Shown here piece after piece: positions 25,912 through 35,549 of a DNA stretch of 56,012 nucleotides. Position numbers and translations under genes: made by a program. How positions within the stretch are numbered: position 1 is the first letter of the stretch; each line of letters begins with the position of its first letter. The notes beneath the pieces were generated by a model. That model made no database searches and had not been told where the DNA came from. It saw only the letters and a program-made list of their open reading frames with translations. The stretch is from contig CAZFWV010000007.1 of NCBI GenBank assembly GCA_964522605.1, positions 1 through 56,012 on the forward strand, read 5' to 3'. The DNA comes from CAVZLD01 sp964522605 (GTDB lineage Bacteria > Planctomycetota > Planctomycetia > Pirellulales > Pirellulaceae).

Positions 25912-28467
25912 CTACTCCCGGCTTGCTCCCGCGGCCAACTCGTCCTGAAGGTGTCTGCAGTTAAGGATCTTCTCGGCCAAGTCAATCGGCAGATAGAAGT
26001 AATGGTTCGAAGCCTCAAAGCCAATGCGGGAATCGTCGCGGGCCAGCGGAAACAGTTCTCGTGCTAGCCGGATTTCGTCGTCGAGCAGACGGGTTAATTC
26101 CTGGGAGAGACGCTCACGCTCCTGATCGTTCTGATTCGCTTGCAGCCAACGATCGCGCGTGATTACAAACCTGGCCTGGTTGGCAACGCTGGCGAAATGA
26201 ACTTGGGCAGCCCGTGCGATCCGAGCATCCTGCTCCGCCTGCGCCCGTAGCGGCGGCGGCGTCCGCTGAATCGCTCGGCCCAGGTCCTCCAACCCCTTCT
26301 GCCAGCCGTCCGCGATTTGCTGGAACTGATCGGCAAAAGTTTCTGCAGGATACGGACCCCGCCATCCCGTCAGATCGTCATAGGGAAAGCCGACCATTGT
26401 GGATGTGTAACCGGTTGGTCGGGCGTGGAGCAGGTTGGCGGGTCCCATTTGTTGCGGACCGCGGTAGACGACGGCCCCATGATACGGGTAGTGGCGAAAC
26501 GCCTGACTCATCGCGGTCCAGGCGCTCCTGACCAGGGGGGCAGCGTCGGGGCCATAGGCCTCCCGTGCGATTCGATCAAGCACGTCCTCTGCCGTCGATT
26601 TCGGTTGTTGCGCAAACAGATCGGCAACGCGCAGATTGAGTGACGGATATCCGCCGACGGTCCAGCTGAGCATCATTCCGTCCACCGAGGCGCGGGACAG
26701 GTTTTCGCAATGTTCGGCGACGAGATCCAGAACAGGCAGGTAAGGCAGGGAAGCGAGTTCCCAGGTTGCATTCAGCTGCACCTTCGCCGACGTTCTGAGG
26801 CCACATTCGCGCGCGACGGCCCATTGACTCAGCGCACGCGGGCCGGGGCCCACCGAGGAAAGCGAGTACTCTCCGACTTGCGTATGCACGCCTCCGCGAA
26901 CGATCGGTAACGCCCACTCGCTCACGGATTGCAGGTAGACGTTCTTGGGCAGCTTCTGAATCGTTTCGGGAGATTCTCCATGACGATTCCAACCCCAATC
27001 CCAGACGATCACGTTTGCCGCAGGATTTCCCGCATGGACGCCCTGTTCGATGGCCCGGTTGACTTCGGCAATCACGTCGGCTTCCGACCGTTCTCGGCAG
27101 CGGGGGCAGGCGTCTGGTTGGAAATGGGACCAGCAGTTGGTGAGGTTCTCGGAAGCGGAGATCGTAAAAACGCCCGCGAGATCCGGAACCTCGCGAAAGA
27201 CATATTCCAGTGAATTGGAAATCCACTCCCGAACAGCCGGTTGGCTGGTGCACAACGTCATCATTTCTCCCGCGCGGATGCCGGCCAACTCCGGACGCTG
27301 CCGAAAGAACTCGACCGGCATCGTCCGCGGCTCGTTGACGTACAGATACACTCCGATGTTGTATCGACGGGCCCGTTCGACGATTCGTCGCAGATTGGCC
27401 AAACGCCTCGTGTGCCCCTCGCCGAATTCAGGGAATTTCGGGCCGCCGGGGGCCAGTTGGCGCAGAACAGTATGCAACCAGACACCGTTGACTCCCACAT
27501 CGTGGAGTCGCTCCAGAAGACCCGCGGGGTAAGGGTCCAGTTGAGTGTCACTCAGCGGATCGCCATACGTGCCGAAATATGAGTAGATGAAACGGGGTCC
27601 CGAGGCGTCGTCCATCTCCGCACGTGCCGGCTGGCTTAGGGATGACTGGGAAACAACGTCGGCATCTCCGTCTTCTTGTTGAAGCGCGTGCGCAGGGGGT
27701 CGCGGAAGATTCTCCCCTACTCGCGGGGCGATGCCCGCGCAGTTAAACGAGGAAGTTGTTTCTGAGCCGTTCCCTAGGTCATTGATGAAGGCAAACCGAG
27801 GCTCGCCCGGCTGGTTGAACTGGGAACCGAGCGTCTGCTCGACCAATGCGCGAATCTCCGCTGTTCGATGAAGCACATCCGGATCCGGTTCCTCGTAAGT
27901 GAGTTGTGCGCAGCGTGGTTTGAGCGATCCAAGTTTGATGAACAAGAAGTCATCTTCCTGCAACCGAAACCGGAACTCTTCGGCGGGGATGTTCAACAAT
28001 GTGAGCAATTGATCGTAGGGCAACAGATGCCAATTGCGTCGCACAATCGTGATGTAGGCGCGCTCCGTCAAGAGCTTCGGAATCTCACCTTGGGGAGGTA
28101 GGCCCATGGATGTGGCGATCGCCGTGACCTTGTCCGGTGTTGTTTGCAGGACGTGGGCCAGACGACCCGCATCGACGAGCGACCAGTTGCGCCAAACGAA
28201 GGCGTGAAGGCGGGTAGGGAAATGGGGCGTGGGGAGGGCTTCTGGGTGAGACCCGACCGGCAGTTCGACTTCGGCTGCCGACATTCGGCCGGTCGCTGTC
28301 AGCAAGCTGAGGGTCATCGAGCAAAGAGTCAGGAATCGAATCGTTGCCGGCACAATGCCCTCGCGACTTCTGGTCAGAGCCGGCCGAGCCGCGCGAGGAT
28401 GACTTCGCAGCCAAAACCGGGGGCCGGGCTCCCCGAGACTTTTTCTCGTGTGCTGCAATCGACGCAT
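25912..28467 (-). CDS. Exported glycosidase-like TIM-barrel protein
   Basis: An 851-residue exported protein. The ATG of MRRLQHTRKS has AAAGGGGG just upstream; the signal helix is FLTLCSMTLSLLTATGRMSAAE near residue 75, late because of a basic leader. Residues 100-230 are an alpha-helical region with VWRNWSLVDAGRLAHVL. From about 270 comes a barrel-like region with RFIYSYFGTYGDPL, VGVNGVWLHTVLRQL, YNIGVYLYVNEPRTMP and FTISASENLTNCWSHF followed by CPRC. This is reminiscent of GH20/GH67/DUF4838-type glycosidase barrels. The C-terminal third is helical. Residues about 234-251 are encoded by a dispersed repeat. Substrate is unknown; the barrel call is from motif pattern only. Confidence 0.68.
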   Translation of the reverse strand: MRRLQHTRKSLGEPGPRFWLRSHPRAARPALTRSREGIVPATIRFLTLCSMTLSLLTATGRMSAAEVELPVGSHPEALPTPHFPTRLHAFVWRNWSLVDAGRLAHVLQTTPDKVTAIATSMGLPPQGEIPKLLTERAYITIVRRNWHLLPYDQLLTLLNIPAEEFRFRLQEDDFLFIKLGSLKPRCAQLTYEEPDPDVLHRTAEIRALVEQTLGSQFNQPGEPRFAFINDLGNGSETTSSFNCAGIAPRVGENLPRPPAHALQQEDGDADVVSQSSLSQPARAEMDDASGPRFIYSYFGTYGDPLSDTQLDPYPAGLLERLHDVGVNGVWLHTVLRQLAPGGPKFPEFGEGHTRRLANLRRIVERARRYNIGVYLYVNEPRTMPVEFFRQRPELAGIRAGEMMTLCTSQPAVREWISNSLEYVFREVPDLAGVFTISASENLTNCWSHFQPDACPRCRERSEADVIAEVNRAIEQGVHAGNPAANVIVWDWGWNRHGESPETIQKLPKNVYLQSVSEWALPIVRGGVHTQVGEYSLSSVGPGPRALSQWAVARECGLRTSAKVQLNATWELASLPYLPVLDLVAEHCENLSRASVDGMMLSWTVGGYPSLNLRVADLFAQQPKSTAEDVLDRIAREAYGPDAAPLVRSAWTAMSQAFRHYPYHGAVVYRGPQQMGPANLLHARPTGYTSTMVGFPYDDLTGWRGPYPAETFADQFQQIADGWQKGLEDLGRAIQRTPPPLRAQAEQDARIARAAQVHFASVANQARFVITRDRWLQANQNDQERERLSQELTRLLDDEIRLARELFPLARDDSRIGFEASNHYFYLPIDLAEKILNCRHLQDELAAGASRE
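27717..27765 (-). repeat. Repeat R4 head and tail inside a coding sequence
   Basis: CTACTCGCGGGGCGATGCCC onward is the inverted head of R4 (compare 3752-3790), ending GTTAAACGA, and it is followed by GAAGTTGTTTCTGAG, close to the R4 tail. It keeps the reading frame open and encodes about 16 residues of a Ser/Thr-rich linker between the helical and barrel parts of the protein. Confidence 0.8.
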
Positions 28468-28623
28468 CGCGCCCCCTTTCTGCAAGCGTGTCGGACACGC
28501 TAACATGGACATCAATTGATTCACTGGATGACCCACCCCTCAGGGATCCCGCGACACGGTTGGCCGAGGGAGTGGCGCGCAGAGGGCCGCAGAGGGGATT
28601 TGGTTTCGTAGGAGACAGCCTCA

Positions 28624-29715
28624 ATGAAACGATTCGCAATTCTGGGCAGTGGTAATGCGGGGGCAACGATTGCCGCACACCTGAAACTGATGGGGCACGA
28701 GGTAAGCCTTTACGATGCGTTTCCGGTGGCCGTACGTGCGATCCAGCAGAACCAGAATACGATTGTACTGGAAGGAAACCTACCGCAAACCGGGGAAGCC
28801 AAGATCGACGTGGTGACGGTTCGGTTGGAAGAAGCCGTCCGTGGCGCGGATGTGATGATCTGTACGACACCGGCCCATGTTCACAAGTTGTTGGCGCGAG
28901 ACTTGGCACGCCACCTAAAACCACAACAGTCCGTCGTGCTGTATCCCGGACGTACGGGAGGCGTTTTGGAGTTCCGCAAGGTGCTGCAGCAACACGGAGG
29001 TACGGCCGATGCACTGGTTGTGGAGACACAGACCATCGCCTATGCGTGTCGCAAGACGGATGCCAAGGTGCACGTGTTCGGCGTGAAAAGCGAGCTGCCG
29101 TTCTCCGGGCTACCGAGTAATCGATTGCGAGAGTTTGCCGCGGAGATTCAGGAAGTCTTTCCAAATTGGAAACAGGCTCCCAGTCTGTGGCACACCTCAT
29201 TGCACAACATCGGCATGCTGTTTCATCCGACTCCCACGTTGTTGAACACGGGCCGGATGGAGTCAGGTACGCCGTTCGATTACTACATTGACGGCTTTAC
29301 GCCTTCGATCGCTCGCATCGTCGAACAACTGGACCAAGAGCGTTTGGCCGTTGCCAAGGCGATGGGTGTCCAGCTGCCAACGGTGCTGCAATGGTTGAAA
29401 ACGAGTTACGGATGCAGCGGCACGAATCTTTACACCGCACTCCAGAACAACCAAGCGTACGTTGGGATCAAGGCTCCGATGCTCAAGCATGTCGACGACA
29501 AGAAACAGCTTCGCTACGTCATCGAGGATGTACCCACGGGCCTGGTTCCCGTGGCCGCCTTGGGGGAACGATTCGGCGTTTCGACCGCGACCATCAACGC
29601 GGTGATCGATCTGGCGAACGTCTTTTATGAGATGGATTTTCGCGCCACCGGGCGGACGCTGAAACAACTAGGACTCGACAGCCTGTCGAACGACGAGATC
29701 CGGAAGCTGAACTAG
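28624..29715 (+). CDS. NAD/NADP octopine/nopaline dehydrogenase-family protein
   Basis: A 363-residue enzyme of the opine dehydrogenase group. The N-terminal Rossmann motif is LGSGNAG (7-13). The central part has PGRTGGVLEF, VVETQTIAYACR (with E134) and the C-terminal-domain signature HNIGMLFHP with the conserved catalytic His194. These enzymes condense an amino acid with a keto acid using NAD(P)H, or oxidise the product. A GGAGA site lies about 9 bases upstream of the ATG. It is divergent from the glycosidase-like gene, 156 bases away, and convergent with the flavoprotein. The real substrate is unknown. Confidence 0.85.
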   Translation: MKRFAILGSGNAGATIAAHLKLMGHEVSLYDAFPVAVRAIQQNQNTIVLEGNLPQTGEAKIDVVTVRLEEAVRGADVMICTTPAHVHKLLARDLARHLKPQQSVVLYPGRTGGVLEFRKVLQQHGGTADALVVETQTIAYACRKTDAKVHVFGVKSELPFSGLPSNRLREFAAEIQEVFPNWKQAPSLWHTSLHNIGMLFHPTPTLLNTGRMESGTPFDYYIDGFTPSIARIVEQLDQERLAVAKAMGVQLPTVLQWLKTSYGCSGTNLYTALQNNQAYVGIKAPMLKHVDDKKQLRYVIEDVPTGLVPVAALGERFGVSTATINAVIDLANVFYEMDFRATGRTLKQLGLDSLSNDEIRKLN

Positions 29716-29763
29716 CTGATTCGATCGCGCTCCCAGTTTTGAAACCGCCTGCAGGAATTCGCG

Positions 29764-31056
29764 CTAAGCCTTCTCCGCCGCAAGCCAGCCGGTACTGAAC
29801 GCGGCCTGGAAGTTGTAGCCGCCAATCGGCCCGTCCAGGTCGAGTACTTCACCAACGAGATATAGGTTGGGTACGAGTTTGCTCTGCATGCTGCGCGAGT
29901 CGACTTCGCGCAGATCGACTCCGCCCGCGGTGACCTCGGCCTTTTCAAATCCGCGGCAGCCCTGGAGGGGAATCTCGAGAGCCTTCAGCGCTCCCGCCAG
30001 CTTTCGCCGGTCCGCCTTTCCCAACTCGGCGGCCTTCCGATCGATGGGAATTCGATGTTCGTGCAGCACCATCTCGATCAGCCGCTGAGGTAAGCCGTCC
30101 GGCAAGATGCGCACTACCGATCGACTGCCAAATCGCTGGCATCCCTGTTTGAGCTGTTCGAGGATCGCGTCCAGCGACACATCGGGTAGCAGGTCGCAGA
30201 TCAGGGACAGTCGCGAAGGATCAGAGAATTCCGTCACCGTTCGCGAAATATCTAGCGCCGCCGGGCCGGAAACGCCAAGGTGCGTGAACAGCATCGATCC
30301 GCGTCGTTCGTCCAGACTCGCACGGCGGATCCCAGATAAACGGGCGGCGGGATCGTCCTGGGAAGGGACTTTGGTCTGCGGCAAGACTCGCACCACGACA
30401 TCGGGAAGCGTGATGCCGCTCAGCGCCCCGACCCAAGAAGCCGAAGTGGTCAGAGGGACCAGGGCAGGTCGCGGCGAGACGATCGTGTGGCCGAGGGAGG
30501 TCAACCAGCGGTAGGCGTCACCGGTTGTGCCACACCCCGGGTAGGAGCGTCCACCCGTCGCGACGATCAACCGTTCGCTAGAGAATTCACTGTCTCGCGT
30601 CTGGATGCGGAATCCCCTGTCATTGTGCTCAATCGCCTGGACGGGTTGTTTCAGACGCAAGATGCAGCCCGATCGAGTCAGACGTTGTAGCAGAGCCCGT
30701 TGTACATCCAATGCGCGATCGCTGACGGGAAACACTTTTCCGCCCGGTTCCACCTTCGTCGGAACTCCTTCGGCGTGGAACAGATCCACGAGTTGCTGGG
30801 GTCCGAGCGCTGCGAGGGCGGAGTGCAAGAAGCGCCCCTGGTGCCCAAACGCCGAGACGATTCCGCCGGCGTCTGTCGCATGGGTCAGGTTGCACCGCGT
30901 TCCGCCGGACATCAAGATCTTGACGCCTGGTTTTGTGTTTTTTTCCAGCAGGAGCGTTCGCCGGCCGCGTTCCGCCAGTCGAGTGGCCGCGAGCAACCCG
31001 GCCGCTCCGGCGCCGATCACGATGGCTTGCCAGGAATCTGTCGACACCGCGCTCAT
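29764..31056 (-). CDS. BaiN/HI0933-family FAD flavoprotein
   Basis: A 430-residue flavoprotein of the YhiN/BaiN (HI0933) family. The N-terminal FAD-binding motif is AIVIGAGAAGLLAATRLAERG. Then come the family-specific KPGVKILMSGGTRCNLTHA, VATGGRSYPGCGTTGDAYRWLTSLGH and the terminal EVLDLDGPIGGYNFQAAFSTGW. Members act as flavin-dependent reductases of various organic substrates; most are uncharacterised. The start overlaps the previous gene by ATGA, so translation is probably coupled. It is the last gene of a three-gene operon. Confidence 0.9.
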   Translation of the reverse strand: MSAVSTDSWQAIVIGAGAAGLLAATRLAERGRRTLLLEKNTKPGVKILMSGGTRCNLTHATDAGGIVSAFGHQGRFLHSALAALGPQQLVDLFHAEGVPTKVEPGGKVFPVSDRALDVQRALLQRLTRSGCILRLKQPVQAIEHNDRGFRIQTRDSEFSSERLIVATGGRSYPGCGTTGDAYRWLTSLGHTIVSPRPALVPLTTSASWVGALSGITLPDVVVRVLPQTKVPSQDDPAARLSGIRRASLDERRGSMLFTHLGVSGPAALDISRTVTEFSDPSRLSLICDLLPDVSLDAILEQLKQGCQRFGSRSVVRILPDGLPQRLIEMVLHEHRIPIDRKAAELGKADRRKLAGALKALEIPLQGCRGFEKAEVTAGGVDLREVDSRSMQSKLVPNLYLVGEVLDLDGPIGGYNFQAAFSTGWLAAEKA

Positions 31057-32381
31057 GTCTTCTGTGCGTCGCGTCCCTTGTACAGCGCGGCGACTCCCCG
31101 CTCAATCGCCTGTAACTCACCGAGAAACTCTCCAGTAATCTCCTCGCGCGGCAGAAAGATCGTCTGCACTGCGAACGGTGAGGATGGTGTTTTCTCGGCT
31201 AGACTTCGAGCGACCAACGAGATCGACTGTGACTCGGGTGCGGTAGCACTCCGTTGGGTTGCGGTCTTGCCGCACTGCGATTCTTCGATTCGCCGATCGG
31301 GAACGCGAATCGTATTCTTCAACGGCTTGTAACTCCACTGTAGTGCGGGAATATCGTCGCGCAGGGGATAGTGCATGCAAGACCAACCTCCGTCCGGGAG
31401 TTGATTGTCGAGGAACGTGAAGACCGCGACGCGTTCCGCGATCCGATAGGCCTGCTCAATCGACTTGGGATCCTGGTTTCGATAACGGATCAGCACGCGC
31501 AGCAATTCGCCCGCTCCCCAACCGACTTTGCATTTCGAAGGCCAAAGGTAGGTATCCAGTGGCATTTGCGACTCAAAGTCGAGCAATGCGAGGGCAGCAT
31601 CCAAATAAGGCCTTGCTTGTTCCTCCGAGGCTCCCCACTTGGTTTGCATCACATCGTACATCAAGCACAGATAGGCGATTGCCGTCCCGACTTGCCAGAA
31701 TTCCTGTCTTGGCTGACGTGTGTCGACGACGTGGGAAATCCGTGCGCCATCGGCGATCTTGGTGACTAATTCTCCATCGGGAGTCATCTGCGTAAACAGC
31801 TCGCCGTAGGCAAGAGATTGCCGATTTGCTTCGGTCCAGCGCAATACCCACTCCGCCGCTCGCTGTGCCGGTTCACGCATATCGAGAGCGATCATCAGTT
31901 GGCCGAAGAATGTCGTGTTCAGTACACCGATGGTGGCCGGTGGCTCGATCCGTTTCGGGTCGTCGCCAATGAAATGGAAACAACCACCGGACTCCGCATG
32001 CTGATACTGCAGGATCCGGTCCAGCACTTTGGCTTGACGGATCAGCGGGTGGCCGATCCATGCGGCGACTTTTCCGAAGGTTAACGGTCGGTAGACACGC
32101 TGGTAATCCTTATACTCCGGACCCTCTTCCGGGAAATAGAAATCCCCGTTCTCACGCAGCGCCTCGCGGCCGACCCAGTCGAGGAGTCGCGCGATGAGAT
32201 CCGAATCGACCCCTGCTGCGTGCATCCCCCATGTCGCCTTATGGATGTAACTGACATTGCGCTGCTGCAGAATTGGTCCATTGGGAGCGATTCGGCCGAC
32301 GAGGAAGGCTCCACCCTGACACAACGAGATGCGGCACGCGTCCAGCAAATGGGCGGGCTCGGTAATCGTCCACTCCAGCAT
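31053..32381 (-). CDS. Predicted alpha/alpha-toroid protein of unknown function
   Basis: A 442-residue cytoplasmic protein. It contains regularly spaced helix pairs with aromatic and Gly-Gly turns, such as SGGCFHFIG, AAEWVLRWTEANRQSL, YLCLMYDVMQTKWG and LPDGGWSCMHYPL. This pattern is common to alpha/alpha-barrel (terpenoid-cyclase or glycosidase-like) toroids. No DxDD or QW-type cyclase motif is convincing, so no enzymatic role is assigned. The C-terminal 80 residues are Ser/Thr-rich. It starts 3 bases after the lipoprotein gene and overlaps the flavoprotein by four bases, so all three are probably cotranscribed. Confidence 0.7.
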   Translation of the reverse strand: MLEWTITEPAHLLDACRISLCQGGAFLVGRIAPNGPILQQRNVSYIHKATWGMHAAGVDSDLIARLLDWVGREALRENGDFYFPEEGPEYKDYQRVYRPLTFGKVAAWIGHPLIRQAKVLDRILQYQHAESGGCFHFIGDDPKRIEPPATIGVLNTTFFGQLMIALDMREPAQRAAEWVLRWTEANRQSLAYGELFTQMTPDGELVTKIADGARISHVVDTRQPRQEFWQVGTAIAYLCLMYDVMQTKWGASEEQARPYLDAALALLDFESQMPLDTYLWPSKCKVGWGAGELLRVLIRYRNQDPKSIEQAYRIAERVAVFTFLDNQLPDGGWSCMHYPLRDDIPALQWSYKPLKNTIRVPDRRIEESQCGKTATQRSATAPESQSISLVARSLAEKTPSSPFAVQTIFLPREEITGEFLGELQAIERGVAALYKGRDAQKT

Positions 32382-32384
32382 GAA

Positions 32385-33290
32385 TCATCCTGCCTTCTTC
32401 TGTTGTTCTTTCGCCTGTTCGTCGTTATCGGTCAGAATTCGCCCTTGCAGATCCATCTGTTGCGCTGTGCGAAATCCCTGCAGAACCACTTCGCCCAGAT
32501 CAAAGCGGAACTTCCCTGCGCGGGAGATGCGAGTCGAACGCATTGCAAGATCGTCCCGCGTTACGGTCAGCCGCCGAGGCAGGGCGAGCACGATCTCGTT
32601 TCCCGCCCCTTGAACATCGATCACGTAGACATCGGAAAAGACATCGCGGTACGTCTGTACCATCGAATCGTGCAGCGGGTTCGTATAACGACTCCAGATG
32701 TTCGAGGCCACAACTCCATCGGGCTTAAGTGCTTTCCGCGCCGCTCGCAGAAACTCGCGAGTGGCCAGATGATAGGGGATGCTATCGCGATCGAACGCGT
32801 CAAGGAAGATCAGATCATACGGATCGCGACACTCTTCGATGAATCGCCGACCGTCATCAACGTGCGCCTGGAGTTTCGCGTCTTCTTGAAAACCAAAATA
32901 TTTGCGGGCCACGTCGACAACATCCGGATCGATATCCACCACATCGATTCGAGCTTGTGGATAATGCGCATGCAGAAAAGTTGGGATCGTTCCGCCACCC
33001 AAGCCGATGATCAGAATCCGCTTCGGCGCATTCACGAACGCCAGGGCAACAGGCATCGCCTTGGCATAAGGTAACTCCAGGTGGTCCGGATCACCAATCT
33101 TGACGACACTCTGCCGAGCGCCTCCCCGTTGGAATCTCAGCGTGCGAAGTCCACGAGCGTTTTCGGTCACCACGATGTGGTTGTAAGGCGAGATCCGCTC
33201 ATGGAGAATCGTCTCTTGTGCCGATGCGGATTCGCATCCAACGATCAAGGGCAACAGACAGGCGATTGCGGCGTAGTAACCCGAGCGCAT
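32385..33290 (-). CDS. Spermidine-synthase-like lipoprotein
   Basis: A 301-residue protein with lipoprotein signal MRSGYYAAIACLLPLIVGC (lipobox IVGC, C19). A spermidine-synthase/methyltransferase fold follows: ILIIGLGGGTIPTFLHAHYP for the nucleoside-binding loop, VDIDPDVVDVARKYFG with the ribose-binding acid, and DLIFLDAFDRDSIPYHL with the catalytic-region Asp. True spermidine synthases carry GGGDGG in the loop; here it is GLGGGTIP, so polyamine synthesis is not established. Export would separate it from cytoplasmic decarboxylated SAM. The C-terminus ends in a Lys/Gln-rich tail. It is the first gene of the operon with the toroid protein and the flavoprotein. Confidence 0.78.
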   Translation of the reverse strand: MRSGYYAAIACLLPLIVGCESASAQETILHERISPYNHIVVTENARGLRTLRFQRGGARQSVVKIGDPDHLELPYAKAMPVALAFVNAPKRILIIGLGGGTIPTFLHAHYPQARIDVVDIDPDVVDVARKYFGFQEDAKLQAHVDDGRRFIEECRDPYDLIFLDAFDRDSIPYHLATREFLRAARKALKPDGVVASNIWSRYTNPLHDSMVQTYRDVFSDVYVIDVQGAGNEIVLALPRRLTVTRDDLAMRSTRISRAGKFRFDLGEVVLQGFRTAQQMDLQGRILTDNDEQAKEQQKKAG

Positions 33291-33733
<443 letters not shown>

Positions 33734-35104
33734 ATGAAGCGATCAGATTTCGACGGCCATGCCGGTTCACGACAAGCGTCGCGCCGACGGTTCTTGCGCA
33801 AAACGAGCGAAGTGGCGGCCGCGACCGCTCTTGCCCAAGTGACCGTACCCCACGTTCACGCAGCGGATGACGATCGAATTCGTCTGGCGCTAATCGGTTG
33901 TGGAGGTCGAGGGACAGGAGCTGCCGCGAATGCATTCGAAGCGACGGGCGGTCCGGTCTCACTCTACGCAATGGCGGATCTGTTTTCCAATCGTTTGGAT
34001 GCGGCACACAAGGTGTTGACCACGCGCTATTCCAATCAAGTTGAAGTGTCCGGCGATCGTAAGTTCGTCGGATTCGATGCCTACAAGCACGCCATCGATT
34101 GCCTGAGACCCGGCGATGTGGCCATGTTGACGGGCTATGCCGGCTGGCGACCCGTTCAGCTCGAGTATGCCATCGACAAGGGCGTGCATGTGTTCATGGA
34201 GAAATCATTCGCCACCGATCCGGTTGGCGTGCGGCGCGTGATTCAAGCGGGTGAGCGGGCGAAGCGAAAGAACCTCAAGGTCGCCGCGGGCTTGATGTGT
34301 CGACATTCGCGGAATCGACAGGAGCTGATTCGGCGAATTCGTGACGGAGCGCTCGGCGAAATTCAAATGGTGCGGGCTTACCGCATGCAGCCCGTGGGAC
34401 CCTTGCCGGCGAAACCGATGGAGGAAGACGAACTCGCCTGGCAGATCCGCAACTTCGTTTGTTTTTTTTGGGTTTCGGGTGGGTTGTTCGCGGAAATGGA
34501 CATTCATCAAATCGACGAGATCTGTTGGGTCAAAGACGCCTGGCCGACCTCCGCCCACGGGATCGGTGGTCGTTGTCCCGACAGTGCCGACCGCAGCCAG
34601 AACTTGGATTCCTACGGTGTGGAATGGACCTTCCCGGATGGGACCAAGGCGCATGATGTTGTGCGATATCTTCCCGGCTGTCACAACGAGTTCGCGACCT
34701 ACGTGCACGGTACGAAATGCGCTGCGCAGTTCTCAGGCAATGTTCATGCCGGTACTGTACAGATCTACAAGGATCAGCGCTGCAGTTCCGACAACGTCAT
34801 CTGGAAGATGCCGGACGAAGAGATCACGCCTTGGCAGGCGGAGTGGAATGTGTTTCTGGAGGCCATTCGCGACGACCGGCCGCACCTCGAAGCCGAGCGC
34901 GCGGCCCTCTCGAATCTAGCCGACATTATGGGCCGCGCGGCAGTCCACACCGGAAAGGTCGTCACGTGGGACCAGGCAATGAACTCGTCGTTTCAATGGT
35001 GTCCGGAACTCGACCAGCTCAACGAACATAGCCCGCCACCGCTGCAGGCCAACGACCGCGGCTACTATCCGGCACCGATTCCCGGAAGCTGGTCCGAAAT
35101 CTAA
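33734..35104 (+). CDS. Tat-exported Gfo/Idh/MocA-family oxidoreductase
   Basis: A 456-residue oxidoreductase. The N-terminus SRRRFLRKTSEVAAATALAQ is a twin-arginine signal. The Rossmann motif IRLALIGCGGRGTGAA begins the NAD(P) domain. The family EKP motif is replaced by EKS in HVFMEKSFATDP, and the C-terminal alpha/beta domain includes SGGLFAEMDIHQIDEICWV with the conserved Asp/His pair. Planctomycetes carry many such exported sugar-type dehydrogenases. Tat export with cofactor bound in the cytoplasm is the usual explanation for a periplasmic NAD(P) enzyme. GGGAG lies 8 bases before the ATG. The substrate is unknown. Confidence 0.88.
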   Translation: MKRSDFDGHAGSRQASRRRFLRKTSEVAAATALAQVTVPHVHAADDDRIRLALIGCGGRGTGAAANAFEATGGPVSLYAMADLFSNRLDAAHKVLTTRYSNQVEVSGDRKFVGFDAYKHAIDCLRPGDVAMLTGYAGWRPVQLEYAIDKGVHVFMEKSFATDPVGVRRVIQAGERAKRKNLKVAAGLMCRHSRNRQELIRRIRDGALGEIQMVRAYRMQPVGPLPAKPMEEDELAWQIRNFVCFFWVSGGLFAEMDIHQIDEICWVKDAWPTSAHGIGGRCPDSADRSQNLDSYGVEWTFPDGTKAHDVVRYLPGCHNEFATYVHGTKCAAQFSGNVHAGTVQIYKDQRCSSDNVIWKMPDEEITPWQAEWNVFLEAIRDDRPHLEAERAALSNLADIMGRAAVHTGKVVTWDQAMNSSFQWCPELDQLNEHSPPPLQANDRGYYPAPIPGSWSEI

Positions 35105-35134
35105 TGTTGTGTCAAGGCTTGGATTTGGGGTTGG

Positions 35135-35240
35135 GTGCCGCTGGCTACGCCAGTGCCAGAGCTTGCTGACTTGAACCATCGTCGCACTGGCAAAGCCAGT
35201 GGCACCCGCTGATCTAGTGTGCCACTGGCTCTGCCAGTGC
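35135..35240. repeat. Dispersed repeat R2, copy 2 (three arms)
   Basis: Three R2 arms: GTGCCGCTGGCTACGCCAGT (35135 on), its complement-like CACTGGCAAAGCCAGTGGCA (35185 on), and GTGTGCCACTGGCTCTGCCA (35217 on). The first two form an inverted pair; the third matches the left arm at 21843. The shared TTTTGAGACAAAGCACT word follows directly at 35243. Confidence 0.9.
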
Positions 35241-35257
35241 AGTTTTGAGACAAAGCA

Positions 35258-35542
35258 CTAGTGCTTATAGACCTTGTGCCGGGGCCGATCGGACAGGATC
35301 TGTTCTTTGCCCCAGTTTGTGACAGATCGAAAGGCGTCGCTCTGAATGAAACTCTTAAACGCTTCCTCGTCTGACCATTCGCTGGTGATCAGGTAGGAAG
35401 CGTCGTCGCTGACGTCTTTCCACAGCGTCGAGCTGACATGTCCGTCAGCTGCCTTGAGTGCGTCAATGACTGCAGCGAACTTCTGCTCAAAGTCCTGCTG
35501 CTTTCCCTCGATCACGTGATAATTCATTCCGACCGTAATCAT
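35258..35542 (-). CDS. Antibiotic-biosynthesis-monooxygenase (ABM) domain protein
   Basis: A 94-residue single ABM domain: MITVGMNYHVIEGKQQDFEQKFAAVIDAL, then HVSSTLWKDVSDDASYLITSEWSDEEAFKSFIQSDAF. This is the ferredoxin-like fold of small dimeric monooxygenases and heme-degrading or stress proteins. The catalytic residues vary within the family, so its reaction is open. It lies 7 bases after the second Gfo/Idh/MocA gene and is probably cotranscribed with it. Confidence 0.83.
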   Translation of the reverse strand: MITVGMNYHVIEGKQQDFEQKFAAVIDALKAADGHVSSTLWKDVSDDASYLITSEWSDEEAFKSFIQSDAFRSVTNWGKEQILSDRPRHKVYKH

Positions 35543-35549
35543 TTTGACC

